Below, piece by piece: positions 47,140-60,479 of a stretch of DNA of 64,000 nt. The stretch is from Nageia nagi (taxonomy: Eukaryota; Pinophyta): the NCBI GenBank assembly GCA_050084985.1, contig JBITNC010000001.1, positions 98,456,001 through 98,520,000 on the forward strand, in the 5' to 3' direction. Within the stretch, counting starts at the first letter, position 1; the number at the start of each line of letters is the position of its first letter. The position numbers and the translations under genes were made by a program. The notes under the pieces were generated by a model, which was not told where the DNA came from, searched no databases, and was given only the letters and a program-made list of their open reading frames with translations.

Positions 47140-47720
47140 TTATACAACATATATCCTTACAGCTAAGTTGGCAACACATACTCTTACAACCATATCACCA
47201 CAACGATCTCTATTACTAGGTAAGCATGATGATTCCTTACAACTAAGTTAGCATAATAATTCCCTATAATCGAGGTAGTATGAATAACCATATGATTGGA
47301 TTAGCGTAGCAATCTCTTCTACTAGTATAGCACCATTTATCATGTCATTAGGCCTACACCATCACCTATCACTATCAAGTTGATATAATGATCCTCCATG
47401 CAGCTTGGTCAGCACAATGACACTCCATGTAACTAGGTCAACATGATGACCCTAGAGTATCATTTTGACAACATACTTTATGTTGTCAAGTTGGTACCAC
47501 TACCATGATATTGAATCATCAAAGGAAACCATGTTGCTAGGTTGGTATCACACCATGGCATAAGATAAAGACCATAATTAACATACAACTAGGTTCATAC
47601 AATGATTCATGTTATCAAGTTACAACAATATATTCCTACTTCTAGGTCTCAACCATTTATATATACAACCATATTGGTGTGATGATCTTCCACACACTAC
47701 CAAATTAGCATATAGATCCT
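47140..47720. repeat. Degenerate tandem array, unit about 30-40 bp
   Basis: A core like aactaggtcaacatgatgac recurs, for example aactaagttagcataataat, agcttggtcagcacaatgac, tcaagttgatataatgatc and gctaggttggtatcac. The best-preserved neighbours (about 47400-47460) are 30 bp apart, while others are spaced 35-45 bp. It lies inside the interrupted gypsy host next to the TTGAT duplication. Confidence 0.65.
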
Positions 47721-48549
47721 CTACATTTGGGCTAATTAAATAAGTATGAATTGACTATAGCAAAAATGAATAGTTTCAACAAATCATCCTAGACAACCAA
47801 GCATGAGTATCATACCTGAATTCTCACTTTGAAGATGCCTATTTTTTCTTCAAATGACCCTTTTAGATCATCTTTGGTAGAATGTCATATCTCTTTCCTA
47901 AATATATGGGTAACTAAAAATGACTTGACATTTTTTTAATGATATAATATTACAAAGGGCTTGATCTTTAAAAATGCCATTGATGATGAACTTAAATTAC
48001 TACTATTTCATGATTGTAATTCAACATATTTATCCAACCATCCTAGAAGATAAAGCTAAGGATGAGGTTTTTCCTCTAATCCTAAATAATTCATAAGATT
48101 CTTGGAGATCAAGTTTCTTTGAGATCTCGAATCATTAAGTGCTACAAGTTTCATCATCTTTACCTAGATATAAACCTAGAAAAGTTCTTCTTTGATTATT
48201 TCAATAATAAATTCCAACAAAGGAAGCACACCATTACCATTATATTATGGTGTATTATCTACTACATCAAATTTTATTATTATAGTTGCCTCTTCTTACA
48301 CTTACCTAACCATTTTTGCTTCATATTTGAGTGTAATTTCCAAAATTATTCATGTAACATGGTCATCCATATTACAATGCTTATCTCCTTTAGATACGAT
48401 AAATTTAGAAGTTTTCTTTATTGAAGTTATATAAGATCCTTATCTTTATCAATAGTTCTTAGCTAATTTGCTAAACTTGAATCCTTTTTTCGTTTTGGCT
48501 CAGGCTTATCATCTTCTAGTATATGGATCTAACATATACCTCATTAATG
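47721..48549 (-). pseudogene. Gypsy host: decayed gag-pol junction
   Basis: By position this should hold the zinc knuckle and protease start of the minus-strand host. Only short fragments can be read and no motif is clear. The overlapping plus-strand open frames at 48119-48434 are chance frames in AT-rich sequence. Confidence 0.35.
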
Positions 48550-49240
48550 ATCATGGTATTTAAGAGTAGTAGCTTCATCTTAAGATATGAATGCAATCTT
48601 CTATTAAACTTCTTAAAAACTTGAGTATTTTACAAATTGATATTTAATAAAATTGCATGTTTTCTGAATTTCAATTGTATAATCTTGAACACTTTGCTCT
48701 TTCTTTTGCCTTATAAATTATCACCTCTCCTCCATGTTTTTTTTATAACCAATATAATATAATTGCGCTTTGAGTGCAAAGACAAATTGACTCCAAGTCT
48801 AGACTAGTAATTGCTTATTAACCATCAAACCCTCCATATAAGCTTTTCACCATGTGAGATAATGGTCTCCAAGTTTGAATCTAATCAAACTGACTCTTTG
48901 AGCCTTGATGTATTTTTATATTGAATTATACTTATAACTTCTTTAATCAACCAGGTAATTTATTTGGTTGAGCTCTCCATTATAGAGTGATATATCCCAA
49001 TTAACTTCCATCTTGAATGGCTCTAACATTGCAAGTTAAGCTATAAAAGTAGAGGATGAATCTTATATTTCCTTAGAGGATTTGTCATTGCTAATGGTAT
49101 ACTTCTCCTCTTAAGTATCTTATTTCCCTAACAACTCCATAAGATATTGAAGATTTCACTACACGACCAAGATATGTTATTCAATTTCCTCAGTAGACAT
49201 CATGGTTATTTTATCTAAACTCTCCTTCACTATTGCATAA
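48550..49240 (-). pseudogene. Gypsy host: gag remnant
   Basis: The minus strand reads EVNWDISLYNGELNQINYLV near 49010, then KAQRVSLIRFKLGDHYLTW, then QFVFALKAQLYYIGYKKNME and QKKEQSVQDYTIEIQK near 48780-48680. This is the Retrotrans_gag pattern (FDGxLxxxxxxxW, KIxFAxLxLKGxAxxWW, FxxxLxxxFxPxGY, LxQKxxQSVxEYTxEFxK). It begins just after the primer-binding site, as expected for the 5' end of the host element. Confidence 0.78.
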
Positions 49241-49265
49241 GTTCTTAGTTGTTTGATATCAATAA

Positions 49266-49283
49266 CCTTACTTTGATATCAAT
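49266..49283 (-). promoter_or_regulatory. Probable primer-binding site of the gypsy host
   Basis: The minus strand reads TTGATATCAAAGTAAGG, two or three changes from the initiator tRNA-Met site TTGGTATCAAAGCAAGG. It lies just upstream of gag, with an LTR-like end (CTCTTACA) shortly before it at about 49291. Confidence 0.55.
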
Positions 49284-49289
49284 TTATTT

Positions 49290-52200
49290 GTAAGAGATTT
49301 CCAAACTTATGGACTCACTCCATCAATTATAAATGTTTAAGCATTTAACTATTTATATAAAAAGGATCAAACACCTAATGTCTAATGGCAACTCCTTACA
49401 TTTATCATTTAGATAGTGTATACAATCCCTTATTACCACTTTTTCATAGACACTAATAGTCCTTATACCTTGTATGCCAAGGGCAATTCAACCAATAGGT
49501 ACTAATTTCCACTAAGATGTCTCAAAGATAAAACTGTATTTGATAATACAAATTCTCCAACTAAAAGGACCTACAAAAAAGTCTATCTATAAAATATAAA
49601 ACAAAATGCTCATATCAACAATTTTACTCAATTTGCATTTCATCATTATCTTATAAATAATGTAGATTGCTTTTGATAGTGATGATTATGTGATTAAAAA
49701 AACCACATAAAATTTATGAATAATGATACCACAAAATATTCCTAATAAAGTGATCCAAGAGGTGATAGTTGTGTATCATGATTCTATTTCTACATAAATT
49801 CCCTTAATTTACAAGCCAAAATTCTTTTTAAATAAAACAATAAACTTCTACTATTTCTATGATGTTCTAAAATAGAACCACCTTCACATATATTTAGCAA
49901 CCTACACATTGAATATGATCTTTTATCAATATATTAATGGATAATGTATCATTTAATCTACTTAATACTATTTTTGGAAATGTACCACAAAATTGTTATT
50001 ATCTAACTACTAGTGATATTTAAATGAATTCATTTTTAAGGGTTTTATTGTTATTCTAATTATTCATTTCAATCCATATATAATGTAAATTTTTACATTA
50101 TTAATAAGATATGGTTATGATCCTTCTTTTGTTTATTTTTTTGCATCTAGTATTCATCAAAATAAATTGTTTATTAACATGTTTAACGTTACTACAAGGA
50201 GACCTAAAATACATAAAATTTTAAAATAAAATATTTTAGGATAGTACATAAATATTGTTTATAAAATAGTAGAATTCAAAAATATTTAATTTTTTATATC
50301 TTTAATTATATACATCTACACATGTAAGTTAATATTCTTTAAAAAAATGAAAAATAATAGAAAATTATAAAGAGAATGAAAATTAATATAATAATTTTAT
50401 ATTACATTTTAAAAATGTTATCATAATCAAGCATACATTTGATATTATTAATACATAATCATTACTTCCTCTCAAAATAAATTGAGCCATGAAGTATAAC
50501 AATCAGAATCAAATATTATAATACACTGTGGACAACATCAAGCTCATTTAAATTAATATGAATTCTCGTCCTGCAAGAAAAATAAAAATATTAGAAGTGT
50601 GGAGATGTGATCTTGTATTTATTTTATGTTACTAACATGAAAAAATAATAATGAAATGTTTACTTAATGAATTCAAAATAACTTACATCTATTGAATTAA
50701 AAAATAATATAAATTATTCTAACAACTCTTTTACTTATTCAATAGAAAAAATTAAATATTTAAATATTGTCTTGTGGTTGAAAATAATTATTTAAACTAA
50801 TGAAACCATGTTCATATTTAATTTTAAATAAATTATTATTTATATCCAACATGTGTACGAGAGTTGGATAGAGGGGTAACTGAAATCTTGTGAGTGAATA
50901 GTGAGAGTCCCTAGGTTCATATCTCCCCCCTCAAATAGATGAATATGTAACATATGGTGGGTGTTCATTGCCCCACATAAACTTATAACTCATCAAAAAT
51001 AAAAATAAATTATAATTTTTCCTTAAAACCCTTTTTCTTTGTGATTAATATTTACTATAAACACTTTAAATTCTAATAATGGCTAGTATATTGTGGTATA
51101 TGTGAAGAGTTCAAAATCAACATTCTCCCATGTAAAATATGAGGTGGATTGTTTGGAGATATGGATTCATTGCATTTAGATTTGTTAGTTTTTTAACGGC
51201 CTATGAGGATATTTATAAATGTTGACCATGATTTACTAATTCAAGTTATGTGAAAATTTCATATTAAGTTATATAATATTTACTATTTTGATTTATGATT
51301 ATATTGACTTCAAATGATGTGAGAAGCTCCATATTATTTATAGATATTTATAATTTAGCGATTTAATCATATGATTCCATTGAGTAATTTATATGAAAAT
51401 ATCTTACTTGCTTAGAGTTGTACATTGTTTACTCCTTTTTTTGTAGTTCATCTTTTCGAATTTATACTTCCTAATTAGGATTTGTTTCTATGGGGTTTTC
51501 TTCCGTCAAAGTCATCCAGCAGTTGCATCCAACCACATCTACACTAACTGGAAACCATCAATTGGATTTAGGATATCAACATCATGTGAAGGGAGAGAGT
51601 TTCAAACTTAGGAATTCCTTTTTTTCCACTTGAGAGGTTTAAATACCCACTTGACTTTCCAACACCCCTCACATGATTTGATTTATGATTACATTAAATT
51701 TAAATGATATAAGAAGATCCTCATTCTTTGAGTTGTATATTTGTATGTTCATATTTCTATTTTAAGAAATATCAAATTAAAATTTTTATTTTTTTAAATT
51801 AATTAATGTGTAGAGCATAAAAGTAATAGTATTTTTTTTATTTAAATAACTTTAATTTTTTTTATTTACGTTGCAAAGACTTCAAAATAAAAATACCTTT
51901 TCATTTTAACATTTATTACATATTTAATTAGGATATGTGTTAATTATAAAAAATATACTATGACAAATAGAAATATAAATATTATTAATGTTTGCAATGG
52001 GCTAGAAATGGTCTAAGGGATTATCAAAAGGACTCCAAAATTATGGCAAGTGGGAGGGCATGAGTGCCTAAAAATATGAAAGAAAACTATTTGTAAGTCG
52101 ATTTGACTAGGCTAAAAGGAAAAAAGGGAGAACTATTTGTAAGTCGAATAGTACTAGAAGAAGAGTTCCCTTATCACCCAAGTTAGGTTGCCCCCTTGAG

Positions 52201-52739
52201 GTAAACTGTAAGACATCACTGATCTACGTATTTCAAGAAGAGAACTAGAGATTGTAAGTTGAGCCTAAAAAGGAAATAAAATCTACCTTAGTCTCATAGG
52301 AGAAGGGGCATTGAAAATTAAAGTGGTGAAGGGCTTCCACTTCTCCCAGGGTGAACAATAGTTAGATTTGCTCCTATTGTTGTAAGTAACAACTCAATTC
52401 AACTCAAAGCTAGTGGAAACATACCTTAATCTATCGAATCAAAATTTATAAACCATGTATAATAAATTCTTAAAGGTAGTGTTTGGATCAAGGTTATGCA
52501 CAATGGCCAATATTCGTTAATCAACAAATATAAGTTTTTTTTCGAATTTAAATTTTTTAAAAATGCAAACTATGATTAAGCACCAATTAGCCCAAAATTT
52601 AGCAAAATAAAAAAATAGTATCCATCAACTAACTATCATTTTTTTTAATATATAAATATGATTGCAAATATTGATGAACTTAAAAAGTTGATCACAAACA
52701 TCTTCGCACAATTGTAGGAAGTTTTTTGCATGATTCCAT
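49290..52739. other. Probable 5' LTR of the gypsy host, then AT-rich non-coding DNA
   Basis: The first several hundred bases probably belong to the host 5' LTR, since 49325-49400 resembles 24690-24770. The rest is extremely AT-rich with no recognisable coding. A tRNA-like patch lies at about 50850-51000. I could not place the outer boundary of the host element. Confidence 0.4.
50850..51000 (+). mobile_element. Possible SINE-like (tRNA-related) patch
   Basis: gttggatagaggggtaac resembles a Pol III A box and, about 35 bp later, ctaggttcatatctccc resembles a B box (GGTTCGAnnCC). The patch is less AT-rich than its surroundings. No tail or target duplication was identified. Confidence 0.25.
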
Positions 52740-54035
52740 TGTTTCACTTTTTCACTTTAAAAATGATATCATTTTTCTATCTCATACAATAGTTGGGCTT
52801 CAATGTCAAGTTGACACCCTGAGTACCTTTTATGATATGTATAATGTTTAAGTAAATCTTAAAAAGACAAATGTGATGTCCTTCAATATGTTAAGAGAAT
52901 ATGCTTCCAAAACCAACCTAACTTTCCAAGGGCAATCTATTAAGATAATCACTTCATACACCAATCTAGGTGTGCTCTTCATAAGTCCTAATTTTAGCTT
53001 AATCCCAACCTCCCAAAATAGAATGAATAAAGGGTATGTTGCAATTGTCAAACTTGAGAGACAATGTTTTCAACTTCACTTACAAGTTATCATGGTAAAA
53101 GTTGAACTTTTCCATGCTCTTGTCTCTATGACCCTACTTTCTGGATGTGGAATTTGGTGACCTAACTTGAGACACTCTAGTATGGTCCACATTAAGAGGG
53201 TTTGGTCAACATTCTCTCAAGATCCATTCGATCCAAAAGAATCATCTCTCATTCTATATTTTGGTTTAACTTTATGCATACCCTATGTTGGCTCTTACAA
53301 TATTGAATGTTATCAAGTTTCTGAATAAGATCCATCATATGATTTCAACAACTCCCAACTCAAAGAGATACCCTCTATTAGCACCTAAATCCTTAATGCA
53401 ACTTAGAAGTAAAGATATTTGTTGATGTTGGTACTCAAAATCCACCTTTGTCCAATGATCCATAGGCCTAGATCTTGAACAACTACCTCCCTCTTAGCTC
53501 CTAAACAAGACCTCTAATCCTTCTAGCAAAGACATCAACAAATGAATCATGCAAGAAATCTACTCAACTTACCTAAGAATAACATGGATTGAACTAGAAA
53601 AACACTTTTACCAAATCTCTTACATTATCTTCATTTTTTACATAAAATTAAAGAATTATGCTATTATTACCATAGATTACATCAAGTTGGACATATTACA
53701 TGATCTCTATTTTTCCTTTTTCCAAATAAAGGTTTGTTCATACTAACTTTATATCAAGACAGATCATCATTTCCTTAGAGACCAATGTATATGCAAACAA
53801 TGCAACATGGAACCAAAGACTGAAGAGTATTTCAAATATATTTATACCATCTATTATGAAATTTGAGGTTAGTTTCATTGCTTATTAAGAGATTCCCACA
53901 CTTTCAAATCATGGATAAATTACAAAGACCCAAAAAGAGTTACACTCTATATCAAAGAAGCTACATGCCTCAAATAGAAAGTGATCGAGTTATCCTACAA
54001 CACAACAAGTTCTAGACTTATCATATTAGCCCCAC
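52740..54035 (+). pseudogene. LINE copy A: reverse transcriptase C-terminal part and zinc-finger tail
   Basis: Plus strand: FTLKNDIIFLSHT replaces the YADD block, then LQCQVDTL, a VNLKKTNVMSFN block at 52850-52885, LTFQGQSIKIITSYTNLGVL, FSLIPTSQNRMNKGYVAIVK and LERQCFQLHLQ (open at 52873-53160). FHALVSMTLLSGCGIW follows. After decayed sequence, the tail near 53780-53980 reads CICKQCNMEPKTEEYFKY, IYYEI, FHCLLRDSHTFKSW, then YIKEATCLK. This is a plant non-LTR element; the catalytic aspartates are altered and stops are frequent. Confidence 0.85.
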
Positions 54036-54039
54036 AATT

Positions 54040-54400
54040 TTGACAACCCATAGTGTTGAAATGTTTAACTACATCTCTTCTCATAAGTGTCCCCCTTCCA
54101 AGGCCTCTAATATCTTCCATCCTATTTACAAATCTGGTGACCCCCTAAACCCTTATAACAATAGATACCACACACTAGCAAAAGTATTCACCACAACTCT
54201 TGATGATTTCATATTTGTCTTCTTATCATTAAAGAGCCTCGACCACCCTCAAGACTCTTCTAGCTCTCTAGGTAGATCCACCAACCTTCACCAAGAGCCA
54301 TCACCCGAATCCTCCAATGGTCTCATTGCACCATGTGCCACATATATGTTTCTAAGCAACATCAATGCTCCTCCTTATGCATATTGTTGAGATAGCACAA
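54040..54400 (+). pseudogene. LINE fragment: reverse transcriptase N-terminal motif
   Basis: Open frame 54040-54390. HPIYKSGDPLNPYNNRYHTL then AKVFTTTLD resembles the first conserved block of LINE reverse transcriptase (IxPIxKSGDxxDPxNYRxI, SKLFxxVLExRL). It lies after the tail of copy A, not before its catalytic region, so it comes from another copy or a rearrangement. The second half is Ser/Pro-rich and not recognisable. Confidence 0.6.
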
Positions 54401-54656
54401 ATAATCCATTCTTACCACTTTCTTCACAAATACAAGCAATCAGCCAACCTTGGATGTTAGAAGCGATTCATTCCTATGTAAGTTCATTTATTTATTTTTA
54501 GTTAACTCTCTTCCCTAAGAACTTTTTCCCTAGTTCCTTTCTATTTCTTCAATTATACCTCTTAATGCCTTTGACCTTATTGGTCACTTGTGTATATTAA
54601 TATAATTATCTTATCTAGATGCATGTCTTCTCATTATTACTTTATATATTATATAT

Positions 54657-54687
<31 letters not shown>

Positions 54688-55017
54688 ATATATATTAAAT
54701 ATTTGATTTCAATTTTATTACAAATTTAATATGTATATATAATTTTATAAATATCTTTACATAATAAAATTATCAAATAAATGTTTGATTCTTTTTTTAT
54801 GATTTTCTTCTTTTAGAGTTTTCAACTACCCCCTTCTCCAACTTCCCTACACATGCTAGATTACATATTTAATTCTTTTATATAAATATATATATTACAT
54901 ATTTAATTCTTTTATATATATATAATGAAATTAAGTATAAATTCATTTTTTTTTATGATTTTCTTCTTTTAGAGTTTTCAACTACCCCCTTCTCCAACTT
55001 CCCTACACATGCTAGAT

Positions 55018-55057
<40 letters not shown>

Positions 55058-56290
55058 ATATTATAAAATTAATTAGTATAAATTCATTTACCCATTCCAA
55101 TACAATTTTTTCCTTTTTTCTAATTTTATGTTTCTTTACACTGTCATATAAATGACACTCAAAATACATCCTTTCTTTCATTTACAAATTTAACGTGTTT
55201 TATCTAATCATACATATTTGTCACACAAAAATTAGTGATAATTTTATCTCCAAATTTTATTTTATTTTTTGAAGAAGAACTTAAGATTCAATTCTTTATT
55301 AGCATCCACTAAATTTTGATGTCAATGTCTAAATTCAAATGTAGTGTTACATAACATATATAGATTTATGACTCTAACCATCAAGAATTATCATAATTAT
55401 TATCAAACTCTTATGACTAACAAATCTCACTTATCATATTGCACTTGGTTACTTGTTAAATTTATATGATTGATGCTCCTTAAATGCATGTATGAAGTCA
55501 AACCACTCTATCAAGGTCATGAAGCAAATTGGTCATCCAAGGCTAGCTCCCAATTCTTAACTACATATTAACACAAATAATAAATTTGATAGAGAAGACT
55601 TGTCTTCTATCCCAATAATCAAATGTCATAATGGATACCAAAGTTACATAATATATTTTGAAGATCAATCCAACATTGCAATATTACAATATCATCACAT
55701 TGAGGATGAGGCATCAACATATCAATATTTATCTACCAATAATTTATTGTTAATCATTTACTAAAAATCACAAGCATATTTAAATCTTATCCATACTCAT
55801 GTATGAGACACATGAAATCCTTGAGCAAGCCCTTCTAGCCATCACTATTTATTCTTGATGAAATAGTTAATAATAAGCCACATGATGTTCTAGGGGTATC
55901 AAAGGGTTAGTAGGAGTTGTTGTATATATTTGAGATAGACTTTAGGGCTTTGAGACATTAGTATAATTAGATCCCTACTTCATATTCTTGTGGATTAAAT
56001 TCCACCATCTTCCAACACTTTCAAACATCTTCATTTCCATATGTTACATCACTTTGAACATATCCAATTCTTCTATACAAATAGATGTAAACCCCTACCA
56101 AGACCTTTATGAGGATATCACTAAGCACTTTGCTAAAAGCAATGAGTTGCAGACTAGTGAGTTAGATCTAGAGGATCTTGGCTTTGTTTGACCATACATA
56201 AACACTAAGTTATAACTTATGAGAAGCATCTTTTACAATCAGAAATATCCAACATGTTTATCATTCACAATAAACTATCTTGATTCTTGA
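54401..56290. repeat. AT microsatellites and a 68-bp duplication; otherwise no gene
   Basis: TA runs lie at about 54650-54700 and 55022-55052. A 68-bp sequence ending cctacacatgctaga occurs at 54793-54860 and again at 54949-55016, each followed by AT-rich sequence. From 55060 to 56290 nothing recognisable was found; the 67-residue frame at 55988-56191 has no motif. Confidence 0.6.
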
Positions 56291-56299
56291 ACTTTATAG

Positions 56300-58650
56300 G
56301 GCTTACTTAGTATCCTCACAATGGTGAAGCTAGTATTGTGGACTATGCTCCTTCCACCACCATCCTTCCATCCATTTCAAATTTCAATATCTATAGTCCC
56401 CCTTTTTTCTCTTTGTAACCATTTTTGTTATCATATATCCTATCCCACCACCCTCTTCCTCCATTATCACCCCTCAAATTATTGTAGAATTTGATTATAA
56501 TTGTTCCCTTACTTATATGGAATGCTTATGTCAGACACTACGTAAGATTTCATCTTTCTCTTCTCCTACCAACCACTCTACTTCCTTATCCCAAGCAATC
56601 TAAAAGGTTATGTTAGCCTCTTACCCCTACACCATCTACTCCTTGCTTGCCTACATCCCTCTAGTCATTGTCCCATTAATATATGGTATGACAAGGATTG
56701 TAAATTTGCACATTATTCTACCCACAAAAGAGGCCAACCATGGGATCAATCTTTCCACATAAACCACTCATGCCTCCTCCCTCTATACCATCCCCAATCA
56801 ACCTTCTATTAAGGTTTCTTGAATGGATTACAGGTAAACATATTAAAGCATGGCATAAACTCACTTGTTCCCCTCACTTATCTCTTCAATCTCACTATTT
56901 GTCATTATTTCTTGAATAAACTCAACATATCATTCACCCCATCCACAGTACATAGGACCTACATACATCCAAAAACTACAAGAACATCATGATTGGGCAT
57001 ATTTATACCAAGCTTTATGCAATACCATTCAATGCGCCTCTTTCTCACAAGCTAGAGGAGGGTCACAAGTCAAGTTCCTTTTCAATAGGGTCACCAAACC
57101 ATTGATCATATCCTAACCATCAAGGCCATTATCAAGGAGGCACATTCTAAATCCTTAAGAGTCTATTATTGCTTTGTTGATTTCAAGAGAGCATTTCACA
57201 CAATGCCTCACCATATATTATTTGAGAGACTTCAATCAGTTGGCATCATTAAAAAATTGACAATAATACCATGGTTGTATGAGATAGTGGTAGGACGGTT
57301 TTGCTCTCCATAAAGCCTTTAAGATAACATTATTTATACCATATGAATGAAACAAGATTGCCCTCTTTCACTAACTCTTTGTGATCTTCATATATGAAAT
57401 TGACTCATTTATTCATGAACACACATATACAAGTGATGACTGCCTATTGCATCATGGGTTGATTTTCATCCTCTTTTTCTCTAATGATGTTATCCTTCTA
57501 ACCTCGACCCTTGAAGAGCTTCAACATCAACTAGATGCATTAGTTTATTTCTATACTTTGCGACAGTTGATAGAAAATATCTCTAAGATCAAAGCTATGG
57601 TGTTAAATACTACCAAGGAGGCTCCTATCTCCACTTCCATCTTTAAGGGAAAGAAGTGGAGATCACCACCTACATATGCATGGGGGTTCTCTTCAATAGA
57701 CCCACTTTAATAATGAAGCTCATCACTCAAGCTTGTACTTGTTTGGGTTATACAATCCTTTCCTTACTATATGAGAGTTCTTTTAGAGCAAATTTATAGG
57801 ATATTCCATTAAAGATAAACATATTTGATGGCTTAGTCAACCCAACCTTGCTCCCCTTAAATGGTATATATAATGCAAACACATTTTCTTTAAAGGTTCT
57901 TCAATGCAAAGTCATAATCCCCAATTCCATTGTTTTAACAAAGTTTGGGTCCTCACCTCTTTGACATGAGATAATCTTTTTATCATCACCAATTTACAAA
58001 GGGTTCATTGCTTGGAAGATATCTCTACAAGATATAAATGATACCCTTACCTAGTTTTACACTCCTCAATGGACCTCTCATTGAGCCCTAGGAAGAATGA
58101 AGAGGTTGTCTTCTCAAGTCTCTCCAATTCTTATGAGTATTCTAATTCAAATTAATAAACCTTCCCCTTTTACCCTAAGCAGCTCTCAACTCCCATCTCA
58201 AAATAAAAGGGTTAAGATACTTCGAGATTCGGAAGGAAATCAATCTTCACTATACCTATTACACAAAGGATATCTTCCACCATCCTCTCTCCCCCAAGTT
58301 ATTTTTCTACCACAAGCACTTTCTTCACATACATGATGGTCGAATAGTTCCTCCATAATATATTTAACAGCCTATCATGTATGACATACATGCCCACATT
58401 GGAAAGCTTAGACAGTGCTCTCACCATCTTCATGTTGAGTTAGATTATCACCTATTTCCTGAGGAGAAGATCTATTATGAGATCAAAAGTAAATTCCATT
58501 GTCTTTTCAAAGGTGAGTCATAATCTCTATCCACTTTCTTCAATTATCCAAACCAACGATGTCTTGGACATTACATTAGAGAGACGACTCAACTCTATCT
58601 ACAAAGGAGCTCTCCTCTAGGTAGCTCTCACCCCCCACACTCTCGACATA
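56300..58650 (+). pseudogene. LINE copy B: reverse transcriptase and tail
   Basis: Plus strand, frame-broken. A pre-RT linker block INIWYDKDCKFAHYS is near 56690. The first RT block HPIHS-DLHTSKNYKNIMIG then HIYTKLYAI is at 56930-57020. HQTIDHILTIKAIIKEAHSK then VYYCFVDFKRAFHTMPHHIL is near 57090-57215, with the first catalytic Asp region FVDFKRAF kept. FFSNDVILLTSTLEELQHQL (YADD altered to FSND) then ISKIKAMVLNT follow within 57381-57710. The tail near 58400-58640 reads HLFPEEKIYYEIKSKFHCLF, LSTFFNYPNQRCLGHYIRET, homologous to the tail of copy A. Both copies belong to one family. Confidence 0.85.
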
Positions 58651-60479
58651 TCACAACCTATTTTACTAGCTCAAACAAATCGAGGAGTGATGTTATATGG
58701 AAATAGCAGATTTCATACCATCTAGAAAAGCATAGGACTACTAAACAATGCACCCGCAGTTCCTCAAGGCACCAAATCAATGATGAGTAAAGGCAAATTA
58801 ACAAATATTTTATCAAAGATTCTTCAACCTTAAACAATAGGAGAGACTAACCCTCATCTCTCAAATACCACCAAACACACTCCTCTCTTTGTCTTCTTTA
58901 TTCTCTTTGGCCTATTTCTTATATCAACATATTGTTCTTATCTATGTTTCTTTCTTATGTTGGGTGTTATGGCCCACTCACTTACCATTCTTGTTGTGTA
59001 TTTTTTGACAGTCCCTTGGGTCATCTTTAAGAAAATGTTAAAGGTTCATAAAACTCTAAAAATAATCATCATAGACTCATATGATATTCTAAGCAAACTA
59101 ATAATGCTAAAGCAAAGATTTTAATCATGAAGTGCTTTAGGAAGACAAAAAGGGCATAAAAGATACTTCAACAAAGATTCTCCAAAACCTTTTATATTGC
59201 ATGATACAAATATTTATCAGATTGTTACTATGATTGGATATTCAATGGAATGTACAAATTCTTTTGTTTGTTAATAAATGAGATACCTAAAGATGATGCA
59301 ATTGTTCAAAATTTACCATTATATTTGAAAGTCTACATGAATGAAAAAACCAACATAGTTTTTCTTAATATTATTTAAAGATTAAATTTTTAATGGTTTT
59401 TTTTCTTGAGAAGCATTGGATTAATAAGAATACCCCTACTATATAACATTACTAATAAAGCTTTTAACAAAGAAGAGGAAAAATCAAGGACTGCAATTGT
59501 TTTATCTTGATAAGTTACACCAAAGGTTATGGTAATATATTTTCATTTACCTTATAGTTATTATTCAAATCATATTTTATAGATGTTTAAAGTTTTAATA
59601 TGATGATAATTATCATTATGAAAATAACTGATAAATAATTTTAGCATTGTAGATTTATGGTTATGAACTCAAAAGAAAAAAATGTATCAATAAAATAAAG
59701 GGCAAACTTATCAATTCATGAAAAATATTTGAAAGTCAAGAAGTCAAGTAATTTTAAGGAACTTGAATCAAAAAAATAAGTTGTAAATTTAGTTTTCATC
59801 CATCAAGACTTATGAATACAAATATTTGGCATGAGGCATCTTGTCATCACCAAATCATACAAAAATCACAAAATTCAACCACACCATTGTCATTGTATTA
59901 TGAGATCAACAATGTTAAAAAATATATAACAATACAAGACAAAAAAGGAACATTCCAAAAGTGAGAGATTATATTTTTATTTTTTCATAATTGTCTCATA
60001 TCTAAATATGATACAAAAAAAGTACTCATTTGCAGTTCACAAGTGTAATTGTGTTTATCCATATTTTGAAGGTCTACATACTGTTGCAAAGATCTCAAAG
60101 ATAGGTGATAGTCGAAAAACATCATTAGAAAGCATGGACATGTATTCTTAAATTGCTATGAAGCAAAAACTAAGCTAAAATGGTATTATGACAATAATTT
60201 AAATTTTATAATAATTGTTTTAGTGATTTATCTTATTGTGGTTGTCAAGATATTTTTCATTAATTATGATTTGTTTGGAAATGTTTTTTAAGAATATGAA
60301 TAATATAATGAAAGAAAATAACGATTGAAAGTGTAACGCATTGAAATTAATTCATCCAAAAATGATTAGCTTTTCAAATACATATAATTTTCCTTCTAAT
60401 GATAAGTTTGAAAATGATGAAGTATTGTTTGAGTTTATGGCATAAGAGATTATTTTTCCTTATATGATTAGAAGAAATG
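58651..60479. other. No gene recognised
   Basis: AT-rich sequence with stops in all frames and no similarity noticed to other parts of the window. It may include degraded LINE 3' sequence at its start. Confidence 0.4.

Noticed and set aside
54978-55181. Minus-strand frame with an Ile/Tyr repeat
   Set aside because: It is the translation of a TA microsatellite.
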